Source: G963555815 sp965249615 [NCBI: bacterium]
Lineage (GTDB): Bacteria > UBA8248 > JACPRG01
Length of the DNA stretch: 64,000 bases
Reading direction: 5' to 3'
Assembly (NCBI GenBank): GCA_965249615.1
Contig: CBDFMI010000004.1
Location: 62,001-126,000, forward strand
The notes beneath the pieces are model-generated. The model was not told the DNA's origin and did not search any database. It saw only the letters and a program-made list of their open reading frames with translations. Every line of letters begins with the position of its first letter. Within the stretch, counting starts at the first letter, position 1. This document shows positions 43,318-52,270 of the stretch, piece by piece. A program made the translations under genes and the position numbers.

Positions 43318-44525
43318 TTATGTGAGCGAGGCGCTCAATTCGGCGAGGTTGAAGCCCTCGAGCTGTTCACAGACTGTCCGATTGAACTTTCCTGCCATCC
43401 ACCCATCCACCAGCCGGTGGTCCACCGTGAGGGAAAGCCCCATCCGGTCCCGAACCGCCGTTGATCCATCCGGGATGGCCACCACCTCTTTTTGAATCGC
43501 CCCCGCGCCCAGGATGGCCGCCTCAGGGGGGTTGATCAGAGGAGTGCCGAAGAGGCTCCCTGTGGCGCCCACATTGGTCAGGCTGAAGGTCCCACCGGTC
43601 GCCTCTTCGGGACGGAGGCCCCCTTGATGGGCCCGGTCCGAAAGGGTCTGGATGGCCTTGGCGAGATCGACGAAGTTGAGCCCTTGGGCATCCCGGACGA
43701 CGGGGACGATCAGGCCCTCCTCCAGCGCCACCGCGATCCCAAGGTGAACCGCCTTGAAGAGGAAGATGGCCTCGTCGCTCCAACGGCTGTTCAAGACTCG
43801 AAACTCAGGCTTTAAAAGGGCCATCAGGGTGGCCTGGGCGATGAATGGCGTGTAGGTTAGGCGCACCCCGGTTCGGGCGAAAAAATTCTCGCCGTTCTCT
43901 TTTCTCCACGCGACGATGGCGGACACGTCAGCCACATCGACGGTGGTGAACTGGGGGATGGTCCTGGCGCTCTCGACCATCCGCTCCGCGATCCGCCGCC
44001 GCATTCGGCTCAAGGGGATCCGATCGGCCTCTTCGGGAGAGGGTTTTGGCCTCCCAGCAGGCCTCCCCTTCAGATATTTTTGCAGGTCCTCCTCTGTGAC
44101 GCGTCCTCCCCGCCCTGTCCCCGAGAGTTTTGAGAGCTCCTCAAGTTTTACACCAGACTCGGCGGCGAGGCGTTTCAGCCGCGGAGAGAGAAAACCCCGT
44201 CTCTCATCGGCTTCTTTCTTCCCGGCCGAAGGGGCATTCTCAGCCGGTGGAGCGACTGGGGTTTCCTCCTCGGGCGAGATGGCCTCCTCCGTCTCGATGA
44301 GGGCGAGGGCTTCCCCCACTGGGACGGTCTTTTCGGCGGCCACCAGGATCTTGGCGAGACACCCTCGTAAGGGCTCTCCACCTCGAACTCCACCTTTGCG
44401 CTTTCAGCGGCCAGGAGGGGCTCACCTTTTTGAAGCTCGTCCCCCTCCTGCTTCAGCCATTGGGTGACGGTGCCCTCGTGGACGCTTGTCCCCATCCGGG
44501 GCATTAAGATTTGGGCGGTTGCCAT
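43318..44525 (-). pseudogene. 2-oxoacid dehydrogenase E2 (acyltransferase), frameshifted
   Basis: Dihydrolipoyl acyltransferase, core of the complex. From ATG 44525 the lipoyl domain reads in one frame (ILMPRMGTSVHEGTVTQWLK, lipoyl Lys in ESAKVEF, residue 44, to SPYEG). At 44358-44361 one base is missing: beyond it the next frame continues the domain (LAKILVAAEKTVPVGEALALIE), then the E1/E3-binding domain (SPRLKRLAAESGVKLEELSKLSGTGRGGRVTEEDL) and the catalytic domain with HRLVDG at its end. Restoring one base gives one normal E2 of about 400 residues. With the rest of the operon intact, a sequencing error is at least as likely as true loss; I cannot decide. Confidence 0.85.
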
Positions 44526-44538
44526 GGACACGATTCCT

Positions 44539-45537
44539 CTAATAGGCCGAAAGCTTTCGAAGGGCCTCAACGATCTTCCGGGTGTTCGGCAAGAAATACT
44601 CTTCCAGAGGCGGGCTGTAGGGGATCGGAGTGTCCAGGGCGCCGACCCTGTGAATGGGCGCGTCTAGGGATTCAAAGGCCTCCTCGGCGATGAGGGCGGC
44701 CCATTCAGCTCCCACCCCTCCGGTCTTGTGATCCTCGTGCACAATGAGGACCCTTCCTGTCTTTTTGACGGAAGAGAGGATGAGTTCCCGGTCGAAGGGG
44801 AGGATAGAGCGAAGGTCCACCACCTCGACCTCAATCCCCTCGTCCGACAGGGTCTCGGCTGCCTGAAGGGCGTCGTAGAGGGTCGTCCCGTGGGTGATGA
44901 GCGTGTGATGCTCCCCCTCCCGGATGACCCGGCCCTTCCCGATGGGGACCGTCCAGTCCCCCTCTGGAACCTCAGGGCGGAGGACTTCTGGGATCTGAGA
45001 GAGCGGGAGATTGTAGAGCTTTTTGTATTCGAGGAAAATGACGGGGTTATTGTCCCGAATCGCGGCCTTGAGGAGGCCTTTGGCGTCGTAGGGGGTGGCG
45101 GGCGCCACCACCTTGAGGCCGGGTGTGTGGTAGAACCAGGCCTCCGGGTTGTGGGAGTGACAAGGCCCTGCGCTCTTCAGTGCCCCCGCGGGCAACCTGA
45201 TCGTGATGGGGACCGGACCCGCCCCCCGGAAGTAGGACCCGGCCGCATAGTCCACGAGCATCTTAAAAGTCTCGGTAATAAAATCGGCAAATTGCATCTC
45301 TACCACGGCACGAAGGCCCTTGTGAGCCGCCCCCACCGCCGCCCCGACGAATCCGCTCTCGGCAAGAGGGGCGTCCACCACCCGCATGGCCCCAAAGGTC
45401 TCGAGGAACCCCTTCGTCACGCCGAAGGCTCCGCCCCCGAGACCGATGTCCTCCCCGATGAGATAGACCTCAGGGTCTCTTTCCATCTCCTCCCAAAGGG
45501 CTGTTGTGATGGCCTGCCGGTAGGTGAGTTGTGCCAT
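44539..45537 (-). CDS. pdhB: 2-oxoacid dehydrogenase E1 component, beta subunit
   Basis: A 332-residue transketolase-like subunit. Family stretches: MAQLTYRQAITTALWEEMERDPEVYLIGEDIGLGGGAFGVTKGF (with the Glu that activates thiamine diphosphate in GED/YLIGEDIG), DAPLAESGFVGAAVGAA, PGLKVVAPATPYDAKGLLKAAIRDNNPVIFLE, and the C-terminal HEDHKTGGVGAEWAALIAEEAFESLDAPI. It follows the alpha subunit by about 50 bases and precedes E2 by 13. The substrate (pyruvate, branched-chain 2-oxoacid or acetoin) is not set by these motifs; pyruvate is the default assumption. Confidence 0.93.
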   Translation of the reverse strand: MAQLTYRQAITTALWEEMERDPEVYLIGEDIGLGGGAFGVTKGFLETFGAMRVVDAPLAESGFVGAAVGAAHKGLRAVVEMQFADFITETFKMLVDYAAGSYFRGAGPVPITIRLPAGALKSAGPCHSHNPEAWFYHTPGLKVVAPATPYDAKGLLKAAIRDNNPVIFLEYKKLYNLPLSQIPEVLRPEVPEGDWTVPIGKGRVIREGEHHTLITHGTTLYDALQAAETLSDEGIEVEVVDLRSILPFDRELILSSVKKTGRVLIVHEDHKTGGVGAEWAALIAEEAFESLDAPIHRVGALDTPIPYSPPLEEYFLPNTRKIVEALRKLSAY

Positions 45538-45589
45538 GTTCCTTTAGTCACAAGCCCTGAATGGAGCCGGATGCCCGTCTAAAATCCGC

Positions 45590-46690
45590 TCAAGGGGCAT
45601 AGACGTTCTCCAGGATCTCCGGCCCTTGGGGGAGGGGGCTTTTTTTGGCAAAGGCCACGGCCTCCTCGAGTTCCCGGTCGATCCGGGCGTGAAGATGAGA
45701 GATTTGTTCCTCTGTGATCTTCCCTTCTTCTTTGAGCTGCGCTTCGAAAAATCGCACCGGGTCGAGGGCATCCCAGGCCGAAATCTCTTCCTTTGGAACA
45801 TAGTCCTGGTAGGCGTCGTAGATAGAGTGTCCGCAGGCCCGGGGGTTAACCGACTCGATGAGAATAGGCCCTTCCCCCGAGCGGGCCCGCGAGAGTGCCT
45901 CTCTTGTGATCTCATAGACCCCGAGGACATCTGTCCCGTCGATGAGGTAGCCCGGGGTGCCATAGCCGATGGCCCGGAGGGCGAGATTCTTGCAGGCGTA
46001 CTGCAGACGTATGGGTGTTTTATAGGCCCAAAAATTGTTCTCCAGGATGAGGACCAAGGGGAGCTTTTGGACCGCGGCGAAATTAAACCCCTCGTGAAAG
46101 TCTCCTGTGGAGCTCGCCCCATCCCCGCTCATGGCGAGGACAGCGCTCCCATCACCTCGGTATTTGGCCGCAAAGGCCGCCCCCGTCGCGACCGGGATCA
46201 TGGTCCCGATGTGACTGATGAGCTGAAAGATGTTAAGAGAGCGGTCGGCATAGTGGATCTCTCGGCCCCGGTTGATCCCGCCCTCCCGGCCCAGATACTG
46301 GGCCATGAGGGGTTTGAGGGCCTGGCCTCGAACGAGGTGGGACGGGAGATTCCGGTGCATCGGCACCAACGTGTCCTCGGGTCGAAGGGCATAGCTGCTT
46401 CCTACGGAGAGGGCCTCGTTGCCCCGTCCAAAGAAGGCGGTCCCTGGGATGAGGCCCTGGCGAAAGAGCTCTCCTATCCGCTCCTCAAAGGCGCGGCCAA
46501 GGGCCATGAAATAGTAGAGCTGGCAAAAATCCTTTTCGGAGAGATCGAGGGTCTGGGGCGATTTTGGACGCCAGGCGATGCGAAGGCCGTTGATCGTCAG
46601 GTGGCGGTCTCGAAGGTCTCTAAAATAGTCGAGGTGGTCCAGCTCCGCTTCGTTGACCGGGGTTTCCGATGGGGCCACCGCCCGTTCCAT
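45590..46690 (-). CDS. pdhA: 2-oxoacid dehydrogenase E1 component, alpha subunit
   Basis: A 366-residue thiamine diphosphate-binding subunit. GDGASSTGDFHEGFNFAAVQKLPLVLILENN is the ThDP/Mg motif (GDG-x(~25)-NN). RGREIHYADRSLNIFQLISHIGTMIPVATGAAFAAK and the phosphorylation-loop-like region RACGHSIYDAYQDYVP also match. The frame is open to 46765, but a promoter at 46768-46796 puts the transcript start near 46761; ATG 46690 with AAGGAA about 9 bases upstream is chosen. The extended N-terminus (about 60 residues before the core) recalls branched-chain-type E1 alpha proteins, so the substrate is open. No E3 gene lies in this operon. Confidence 0.92.
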   Translation of the reverse strand: MERAVAPSETPVNEAELDHLDYFRDLRDRHLTINGLRIAWRPKSPQTLDLSEKDFCQLYYFMALGRAFEERIGELFRQGLIPGTAFFGRGNEALSVGSSYALRPEDTLVPMHRNLPSHLVRGQALKPLMAQYLGREGGINRGREIHYADRSLNIFQLISHIGTMIPVATGAAFAAKYRGDGSAVLAMSGDGASSTGDFHEGFNFAAVQKLPLVLILENNFWAYKTPIRLQYACKNLALRAIGYGTPGYLIDGTDVLGVYEITREALSRARSGEGPILIESVNPRACGHSIYDAYQDYVPKEEISAWDALDPVRFFEAQLKEEGKITEEQISHLHARIDRELEEAVAFAKKSPLPQGPEILENVYAP

Positions 46691-46767
46691 CAAGAGATTC
46701 CTTTTCGATGTAGAGAATCCCCGTCTCAGCGCGTCATCAAAGGAACACTCGCCTGCCAAGTCCACTC

Positions 46768-46796
46768 ATCCTACCCCAAAGGTGGACCCACTTCAA
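46768..46796 (-). promoter_or_regulatory. Promoter of the 2-oxoacid dehydrogenase operon
   Basis: On the minus strand TTGAAG (46796-46791), 17 bases, TAGGAT (46773-46768). Start near 46761, 70 bases before the E1 alpha ATG. It sits back to back with the promoter of the chlorite-dismutase-family gene, about 30 bases apart. Confidence 0.5.
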
Positions 46797-46826
46797 ACGA
46801 CCGCGGAGATGGGGATTCGGGCAGGG

Positions 46827-46855
46827 TTGGCGATTGGAACGGTCTGAGATAGAAT
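46827..46855 (+). promoter_or_regulatory. Promoter of the chlorite-dismutase-family gene
   Basis: TTGGCG (46827-46832), 17 bases, TAGAAT (46850-46855), followed by an A-rich stretch. The start near 46862 leaves a leader of about 70 bases before ATG 46931. Confidence 0.55.
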
Positions 46856-46930
46856 GAAAAAAATCCAAGAGGATGGGCACAGGTACTCGTAAAGAAACCC
46901 CGGTCTCCTTCGCAATCAGGAGCGGCAAGA

Positions 46931-47668
46931 ATGAAAGCTCAGGAAGTCGGTTTAAAAGCGCAGCCTAAAGCGGCCCAGCGCAAGAAGGGTCCTCGCCAGG
47001 TCATGACTTTCACCTTTTACCAGGTTGATCCGGCCTGGCGGCGTCTAGACGAAAAAGAACGTGAGCGGGGAAAAGCAGAGTTTCTTCAGGTCCTCCTGGA
47101 ATACACGAAGGGCCTCGTTATTAAGAGCTACTCCCTGATTGGGTTAAGGGGCAACTGCGACTTTCTGCTCTGGCGGATCGGGAAGGATATGGAAACCTTG
47201 CAAGAAATGAGCGCCAAACTCTTTAAGACAGGACTTGGAAAATATCTGACCGTTTCTCACTCCTACCTGGCCATGGCCAAGGCCTCGCAGTACGAGGACA
47301 AGGTGAACCCTGAGCACAGTAAAGAACGGGAGCGGCTCACACCCTCAGACATGCGCTATATCTTCGTCTATCCCTTTACGAAGCAGCGAGCGTGGTATGC
47401 GCTGTCGTACAAAGAGCGCCAGCGGATTATGGACGAGCATATCTCGGTCGGCAGCCGCTTTCCCTCCGTCAAGCTCAACACCAGCTATTCCTTTGGCCTG
47501 GACGACCAGGAATTTATGCTGGCTTTTGAAAGTGACCATCCCGGGGATTTTCTGGACCTGGTGATGGAGCTTCGTGGAAGCGAGTCCAGCCGCTTCACGG
47601 AACAGGACACCCCCATCTTCACTGGAATCGCCCGAAGCTTCGAAGAGACCTTGGACCTGCTGGGATAG
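46931..47668 (+). CDS. Chlorite dismutase/HemQ-family heme protein
   Basis: A 245-residue Cld-family protein with two ferredoxin-like halves. The C-terminal half is strongly conserved: YIFVYPFTKQRAWYALSYKERQRIMDEHISVGSRFPSVKLNTSYSFGLDDQEFMLAFESDHPGDFLDLVMELRGSESSRF. The family holds true chlorite dismutases and HemQ, the coproheme decarboxylase that ends heme synthesis in many bacteria; with no chlorate genes nearby the HemQ-like role is more likely, but I cannot assign the distal Arg/Gln that separates them. No signal peptide; the first 20 residues are basic and variable. AGGAG lies 10 bases before the ATG. Transcribed alone from its own promoter. Confidence 0.88.
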   Translation: MKAQEVGLKAQPKAAQRKKGPRQVMTFTFYQVDPAWRRLDEKERERGKAEFLQVLLEYTKGLVIKSYSLIGLRGNCDFLLWRIGKDMETLQEMSAKLFKTGLGKYLTVSHSYLAMAKASQYEDKVNPEHSKERERLTPSDMRYIFVYPFTKQRAWYALSYKERQRIMDEHISVGSRFPSVKLNTSYSFGLDDQEFMLAFESDHPGDFLDLVMELRGSESSRFTEQDTPIFTGIARSFEETLDLLG

Positions 47669-47683
47669 GCGAGAAAAGAAGGC

Positions 47684-48760
47684 TCAGGATTTTTTGGGCG
47701 GCCCTTCCGTGATAGCCCGCCGGATGGTCGCGACTAGCTCCTCAAAATCCTCATCGGGGCCCTCCATGGCCTCGGCGACCACTCGGACGGTCTCTGGCCC
47801 AGACTCCCCCAACCCGATCTCAACGGCGTGGCGGATCTGCCGCTGAGCCCACACAGAGATGTCTCCCACCATTCGCCACCTGGCGAAGTGCTTGATGAGA
47901 CCGAGCCCCGCGACATCCAGGGCCACGAGGTTGCCGCTCGCCATGACGAGCCGGGTTGGCACCGCCTCTCCACTCCAGGGCCCTCCCGCGATCATGCTCT
48001 GGGTCCCATCCGCGATGATCAGGTGAGGCTGGGCGGCGAGGTTCACCTCGGCGATGATCTCCTCCCACTGGGGGGAGCCATAAAAAGAAGGGCGGTTTCG
48101 GGGGTGGACCAGTCCGATGGTGTTCTTGAGGGAGATGCTGTAGGTGGCCGAGCGGTGGGTCTTGATGACGGGAACGCTCACCAGCCGTTCCGCCTCCAGG
48201 GCCACCCGGGCGAAGAAGAAGCTCTTGGCGAACTGCGCTTCCTTCGGGCTGACCTTCACCCAAGGGCCGTCGTCGAAGTCGATCACCTCGGCTCCCGCCT
48301 CCTCTACCGCCCGCCGAATGCCGGTCGCCTCGATATTTTTGCGCGTTGGAAGCGTGAGAAAGGCCGACATGTCACCCACCTGGACCCTCCTTGCCCCCGC
48401 CTCGAGGAGCATCTTGACCACTGCGGCGACTACCGCCGGGCTCGTCGTGGAGGGGGGCGGCTGGGACGCCACGACGTTCGGCTTGACGAGGATCTGGCGG
48501 CCCCTCACGTCCAGGCGCTCGATCCCGCCCAGGAGGTCCACCGCCCGTTTGACCATGGCCTCCGGGTCATTGCCCCGGACGATGGAGACGGGGTTCTCTC
48601 CAGCCCGGCCAAAAAGGGTGGGGGAGGGGGCCTTGGGGGCGACTTCCTCCCCCTCTGGGCTGAAGAGGAGCTGTCGCAGGATCGCCCGAGGCCGTGGGAG
48701 AAAGAGGGCCCCGAGGGCGAGTAGGGCCAGATAGAGCCAGGCGCGCCGTGTGAGTTTCAA
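47684..48760 (-). CDS. DUF362 domain-containing protein, membrane-anchored
   Basis: A 358-residue protein with an N-terminal hydrophobic segment preceded by RR (MKLTRRAWLYLALLALGALFL), a signal or anchor that could use the Tat pathway, then a DUF362 domain: GGIERLDVRGRQILVKPNVVASQPPPSTTSP, GATRV-like GARRVQVGDMS, VPVIKTHRSATYSISLKNTIGLV and the closing IADGTQSMIAGGP and LVALDVAGLGLI. DUF362 proteins are often iron-sulfur-associated and of unknown function; here no ferredoxin CxxCxxC motif follows. It converges on the chlorite-dismutase-family gene and has its own likely promoter. Confidence 0.87.
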   Translation of the reverse strand: MKLTRRAWLYLALLALGALFLPRPRAILRQLLFSPEGEEVAPKAPSPTLFGRAGENPVSIVRGNDPEAMVKRAVDLLGGIERLDVRGRQILVKPNVVASQPPPSTTSPAVVAAVVKMLLEAGARRVQVGDMSAFLTLPTRKNIEATGIRRAVEEAGAEVIDFDDGPWVKVSPKEAQFAKSFFFARVALEAERLVSVPVIKTHRSATYSISLKNTIGLVHPRNRPSFYGSPQWEEIIAEVNLAAQPHLIIADGTQSMIAGGPWSGEAVPTRLVMASGNLVALDVAGLGLIKHFARWRMVGDISVWAQRQIRHAVEIGLGESGPETVRVVAEAMEGPDEDFEELVATIRRAITEGPPKKS

Positions 48761-48812
48761 GAGGCGTTTCCCATCATGAGGCCATCAGGATTTTGGTTTT
48801 TAAAGAGAAGTG

Positions 48813-48841
48813 ATTTTGACTGTAGAAAATGGATTTGGCAA
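48813..48841 (-). promoter_or_regulatory. Possible promoter of the DUF362 gene
   Basis: On the minus strand TTGCCA (48841-48836), 17 bases, CAAAAT (48818-48813), in an AT-rich stretch about 55 bases before the start codon. The -10 element is only fair. Confidence 0.35.
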
Positions 48842-48876
48842 GTGTGAGATGAACGGGGGTCGGTGAGGGCAATATT

Positions 48877-48929
48877 AAAAACGTGGGGCCCCTCTTCGCT
48901 CGAACGGTCAGTCGGCGAAGAGAGGCCCC
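48877..48929 (-). terminator. Terminator of the ftsZ/dcw cluster
   Basis: Two 15-base arms, 48915-48929 and 48885-48899, pair with a single mismatch around a 15-base loop; on the minus strand a T-run (48881-48877) follows after three bases. It lies about 30 bases beyond the ftsZ stop and is one of the strongest intrinsic terminators in the window. Confidence 0.85.
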
Positions 48930-48961
48930 TCTCCTCACAAAGCCCCTGTCAAACGGCGGGG

Positions 48962-50098
48962 CTAGTCTGGCTTCTTCCGCAAAAAAGTCGGTACGTCGAG
49001 CTCGTCCTCCTCGTAGGGTTGGTAGGCGAGAGCGCCGCTCGTCGGCAGGCTGACCCGGGAGGGGAGTCCCCTTCGGACATGGGTCGGGACGTCGAGGTTC
49101 TCGCGGGAGACTGACCGAAGGTGCCGCTCGCCCCTCATCTCGTCGCCAAATCCGGTGGCGATGACGGTGACCCGGATATTCTCGTCCATCTCTTCTTGGA
49201 TGACGGCCCCGAAGATGATGTGGGCGTCGTCGTGGGACGCCTCCTGAACGAGGGTTGCCGCCTCGTTGGTCTCGTATAGCGTGAGGTCACGGCCGCCGGT
49301 GACGTTGATGAGGACCCCCTGTGCGCCCTGGATGGAGGACTCCTCCAAGAGGGGGCTGGAGATGGCCCGCTGGGCCGCCTCCACCGCTCGGTTTTCGCCC
49401 GATGCCGCCCCCGTCCCCATGAGGGCCATGCCCATATCGACCATGATGGTCTTAACATCTGCGAAGTCCAGGTTGATGAGCCCCGGGACGGTGACAAGGT
49501 CCGAGATCCCCTGGACGGCCTGGCGAAGGACGTCATTTGCGACGCTGAAGGCTTCGGTCAGGGTCGTGTTGCGCGCGATGACGTTCAGCAGCCGCTGGTT
49601 TGGGACAGTGATGACAGTGTCGCAGGCCGCCTTGAGTTCCTTGAGCCCTTCGTCGGCCTGCGAAAGGCGCTTTTTCCCCTCAAAGAGGAAAGGTTTCGTC
49701 ACCACGGCGACAGTGAGGGCTCCACGGTCTTTCGCAATTTCGGCGATGACAGGGGCCGCCCCGGTCCCTGTTCCTCCGCCCATACCGGCCGTTAGGAAGA
49801 CCATGTCGCTCCCCGCCAGCATGTCCGAGACGCGCTCTGCGTCCTCTAGAGCGGCCTTTCGCCCGAGTTCGGGGTTGGCCCCGGTCCCGAGCCCCATAGT
49901 GGATTGGGTTCCCAACTGGAGCTTCGTGGGAGCGGGCGAGCTGTGGAGGGCCTGGAGATCTGTATTGGCGGCGATGAATTCCACACCCTGCACCCCGCAG
50001 GCGATCATAGCGCTAACGGCGTTGCCGCCCGCGCCACCGATGCCGAGTACCTTCAGCTTTGCCCCGAGATGGAGCTCTTCTCCGAGTTCAAAGAGCAT
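48962..50098 (-). CDS. ftsZ: Cell division protein FtsZ
   Basis: A 378-residue tubulin-like GTPase that forms the division ring. GTP-binding T-loop GGGTGTG (residues 107-113), [23 protein letters not shown], and the T7 loop [22 protein letters not shown] (catalytic Asp residues) are standard. A variable linker (about 320-362) leads to the C-terminal peptide [11 protein letters not shown], which binds FtsA and other partners. Last gene of the dcw cluster, 45 bases after ftsA, followed by a strong terminator. Confidence 0.98.
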   Translation of the reverse strand: MLFELGEELHLGAKLKVLGIGGAGGNAVSAMIACGVQGVEFIAANTDLQALHSSPAPTKLQLGTQSTMGLGTGANPELGRKAALEDAERVSDMLAGSDMVFLTAGMGGGTGTGAAPVIAEIAKDRGALTVAVVTKPFLFEGKKRLSQADEGLKELKAACDTVITVPNQRLLNVIARNTTLTEAFSVANDVLRQAVQGISDLVTVPGLINLDFADVKTIMVDMGMALMGTGAASGENRAVEAAQRAISSPLLEESSIQGAQGVLINVTGGRDLTLYETNEAATLVQEASHDDAHIIFGAVIQEEMDENIRVTVIATGFGDEMRGERHLRSVSRENLDVPTHVRRGLPSRVSLPTSGALAYQPYEEDELDVPTFLRKKPD

Positions 50099-50142
50099 GT
50101 TGTTTCCCCCTTTGTGCGATATCCAACAGAAAGGTTCCTCCC

Positions 50143-51402
50143 CTATGTCCTAAATGCCTGGTCAAACCACCCCCGCTTGAAAGGTTTCCACCACCTCCGA
50201 GAGAGGATCGACGGAAATCGACTTCCCTCTCCATTGAGGCGCCACTGACGTCCTTTGAGTCTTTCCGACTGGCCGTAAAGGAGTAGGCCTACCGCGGTAG
50301 AATGGACGGGGCTTCGGACGTGCTGGACCAGCCCTCCGCCCATCCCCATGGGGATTCCCAGGCGGATCGGAAGCCCAAGGATCTCTTCGGCGAACTCCGT
50401 CATCCCCGCCAGGAGGGTAGACCCGCCGGTCAGAACGAGGCCCGAGGCGATGAGATCCTCATAGCCGTTCTTTTGAATCTCCTGGCGGACCACCCGTAAG
50501 ATCTCCTCCATTCGAAGTTCGATGATCTCGCAAAGGATCCGTCGGGAGAGGATGCGAGGCTCCCGGCCTCCGACACTCGGGACCTCAAGTGTTTCCTCAC
50601 GGTCCACCTGAGCCGAGCTGGCGCACCCAGATCGCCGCTTGATGCGCTCGGCTTCGTGGGTGGGCGTGCGAAGTCCGATGGCGATGTCCCGGGTGACATG
50701 GTCACCCCCCAGGGGGATGACAGAGGTGTATCGGATGGCGGCATCGTGGAAGACGGCGATGTCAGTCGTCCCACCTCCGATATCCACCAGGGCCACCCCG
50801 AGCTCTCGCTCATCGTCGGTGAGGCAGGAGAGGCTCGAGGCCAGCTGCTCCAGGACGAAATCCTTCACCTCCAGACCCGCTTGCTCCACGCTCCGGACGA
50901 GATTTTGGGCGGCTGTCGCGGCCCCCGTCACGATGTGGACCTTTCCCTCCAGGCGGATGGCCGAGATCCCATGGGGGTCCCGGATCCCGTTCTGGTGGTC
51001 CACGACATATTCCTGAGGCAGGACATGAATCACCTCGTGGTCCTGGGGCACGTTGACGGCCCGTGCTGCCTCCAAGACCCGCGACACGTCATCAGAAGCC
51101 ACCTGGCGGCCCTTGACGGCGACAATCCCATGGCTGTTAAAGCTCCGGATGTGGCTCCCTGCGATTCCAACGTAAAGATCGTGGACCTTGACGTTTGCCA
51201 TTCGTTCGGCCTCGTCCGTCGCCGAGGCGATGGACGAGGCCGTCTGTTCCATGTTGACGACAACGCCCCTTCGGAGCCCCCGCGAGGGGTGGGTCCCCAC
51301 GCCGAGGATGTCCATCGTTCCCCCCTCGCCAGGGACCGCGATGAGGGCGCAGATCTTCGTCGTTCCGACGTCAAGGCCGACAATGTAGTCGCTCCGTTTC
51401 AC
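50143..51402 (-). CDS. ftsA: Cell division protein FtsA
   Basis: About 419 residues, actin-fold ATPase that links FtsZ to the membrane. [18 protein letters not shown] is the phosphate-1 motif, the 1C subdomain follows (about 85-165), and [16 protein letters not shown] and [11 protein letters not shown] are phosphate-2 and adenosine motifs. The C-terminal [12 protein letters not shown] is the amphipathic membrane-targeting helix. GTG 51402, four bases after the ftsQ stop and preceded by GGAGG, is preferred to the upstream start at 51444, which overlaps ftsQ. Confidence 0.96.
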   Translation of the reverse strand: MKRSDYIVGLDVGTTKICALIAVPGEGGTMDILGVGTHPSRGLRRGVVVNMEQTASSIASATDEAERMANVKVHDLYVGIAGSHIRSFNSHGIVAVKGRQVASDDVSRVLEAARAVNVPQDHEVIHVLPQEYVVDHQNGIRDPHGISAIRLEGKVHIVTGAATAAQNLVRSVEQAGLEVKDFVLEQLASSLSCLTDDERELGVALVDIGGGTTDIAVFHDAAIRYTSVIPLGGDHVTRDIAIGLRTPTHEAERIKRRSGCASSAQVDREETLEVPSVGGREPRILSRRILCEIIELRMEEILRVVRQEIQKNGYEDLIASGLVLTGGSTLLAGMTEFAEEILGLPIRLGIPMGMGGGLVQHVRSPVHSTAVGLLLYGQSERLKGRQWRLNGEGSRFPSILSRRWWKPFKRGWFDQAFRT

Positions 51403-51406
51403 GTCC

Positions 51407-52270
51407 TTAGTTCCTCCGTCCCCTTTCAGAACCTTGGCGGACAACAGCGCGGGGGCCCATGGAGAGGTCCACCTCAGCGGGCCAAGGATTTTTTGCCCAA
51501 AGAGAAAGGAGGGTCCCGAAGCGCCGCAGCCCCTGACGGAGCTCCTCGCGCCCCAGGCGAAGGCGAGTTGTCTGGCCTTCCCTTCCTTCTATGTCCGCTG
51601 TCACGGTCATTCCCTCCCTGAGATCCACTCCCTTTACACGCACCCCGAGGGGGTGAAAAGCATCAAAGAGCTGGAGGAGTTCCAGGCCGATGGAGAGACC
51701 TTCGACCCCGCGCGGTGGTGACCCTTCGGAAAAATCGTCCAGGCTTGCCCCTTTCGCCAGGGGCGCGATGAGGACCGGGTATCTCTCTGAGCCTTCCCCC
51801 GCCCGGCCGAGAAAGGTGCCCTCTTCGTCCAGGAGAAGACCTCCTTTCCCCTGCAGGACCGCCGCCGGACGCCTCTCCTTCACCTCCACTTGCAGCCTCC
51901 CCGGGAGTTCACGCTGAAGTACCACGGACCGGATCCAGGGATGACCCTCGAGCCTCCGCCTGAGATCTTCCAGGTCGAGTTCCAGAAGGTTCGCCCCTTC
52001 GGGAAAGGCGAGCGTCCAGATGGCGTCAGAGCGGCTGAGGTGCTCAAGACCCTTCACGGTGACCTCTTGAAGGCGAAAATAGGGGCTCGCAAGGGCCCAT
52101 CGGTAGGCCCCGAAGATGCCGAGCCCAAACGAGACCAGGACGAAGACTCTAAGCGCCTTCCGGGCGGTGAGCTTGATACCCGCGCGAGAAGAGTTTTTTG
52201 GGGAGCTGGACTTTCTCGGGGTCCCTCTCCTTTTGTTTGCTCTCAATCTTAAGGAGCGCCCTTTCTTCAT
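51407..52270 (-). CDS. ftsQ: Cell division protein FtsQ
   Basis: A 287-residue divisome scaffold. A basic cytoplasmic tail (about 1-38, very Arg/Lys-rich) is followed by one membrane helix (about 42-62, LRVFVLVSFGLGIFGAYRWAL), a POTRA domain (FRLQEVTVKGLEHLSRSDAIWTLAF, about 70-140) and the FtsQ beta-domain (GGLLLDEEGTFLGRAGEGSERYPVLIAP). Overlaps murB by four bases. Position between murB and ftsA is standard; ddl, often found here, is absent. Confidence 0.93.
   Translation of the reverse strand: MKKGRSLRLRANKRRGTPRKSSSPKNSSRAGIKLTARKALRVFVLVSFGLGIFGAYRWALASPYFRLQEVTVKGLEHLSRSDAIWTLAFPEGANLLELDLEDLRRRLEGHPWIRSVVLQRELPGRLQVEVKERRPAAVLQGKGGLLLDEEGTFLGRAGEGSERYPVLIAPLAKGASLDDFSEGSPPRGVEGLSIGLELLQLFDAFHPLGVRVKGVDLREGMTVTADIEGREGQTTRLRLGREELRQGLRRFGTLLSLWAKNPWPAEVDLSMGPRAVVRQGSERGRRN

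Noticed and set aside
45626-46852. 408-residue plus-strand open frame opposite the E1 alpha gene
   Set aside because: Antisense shadow of a GC-rich gene; no recognisable domain, and the dehydrogenase frame has clear catalytic motifs.
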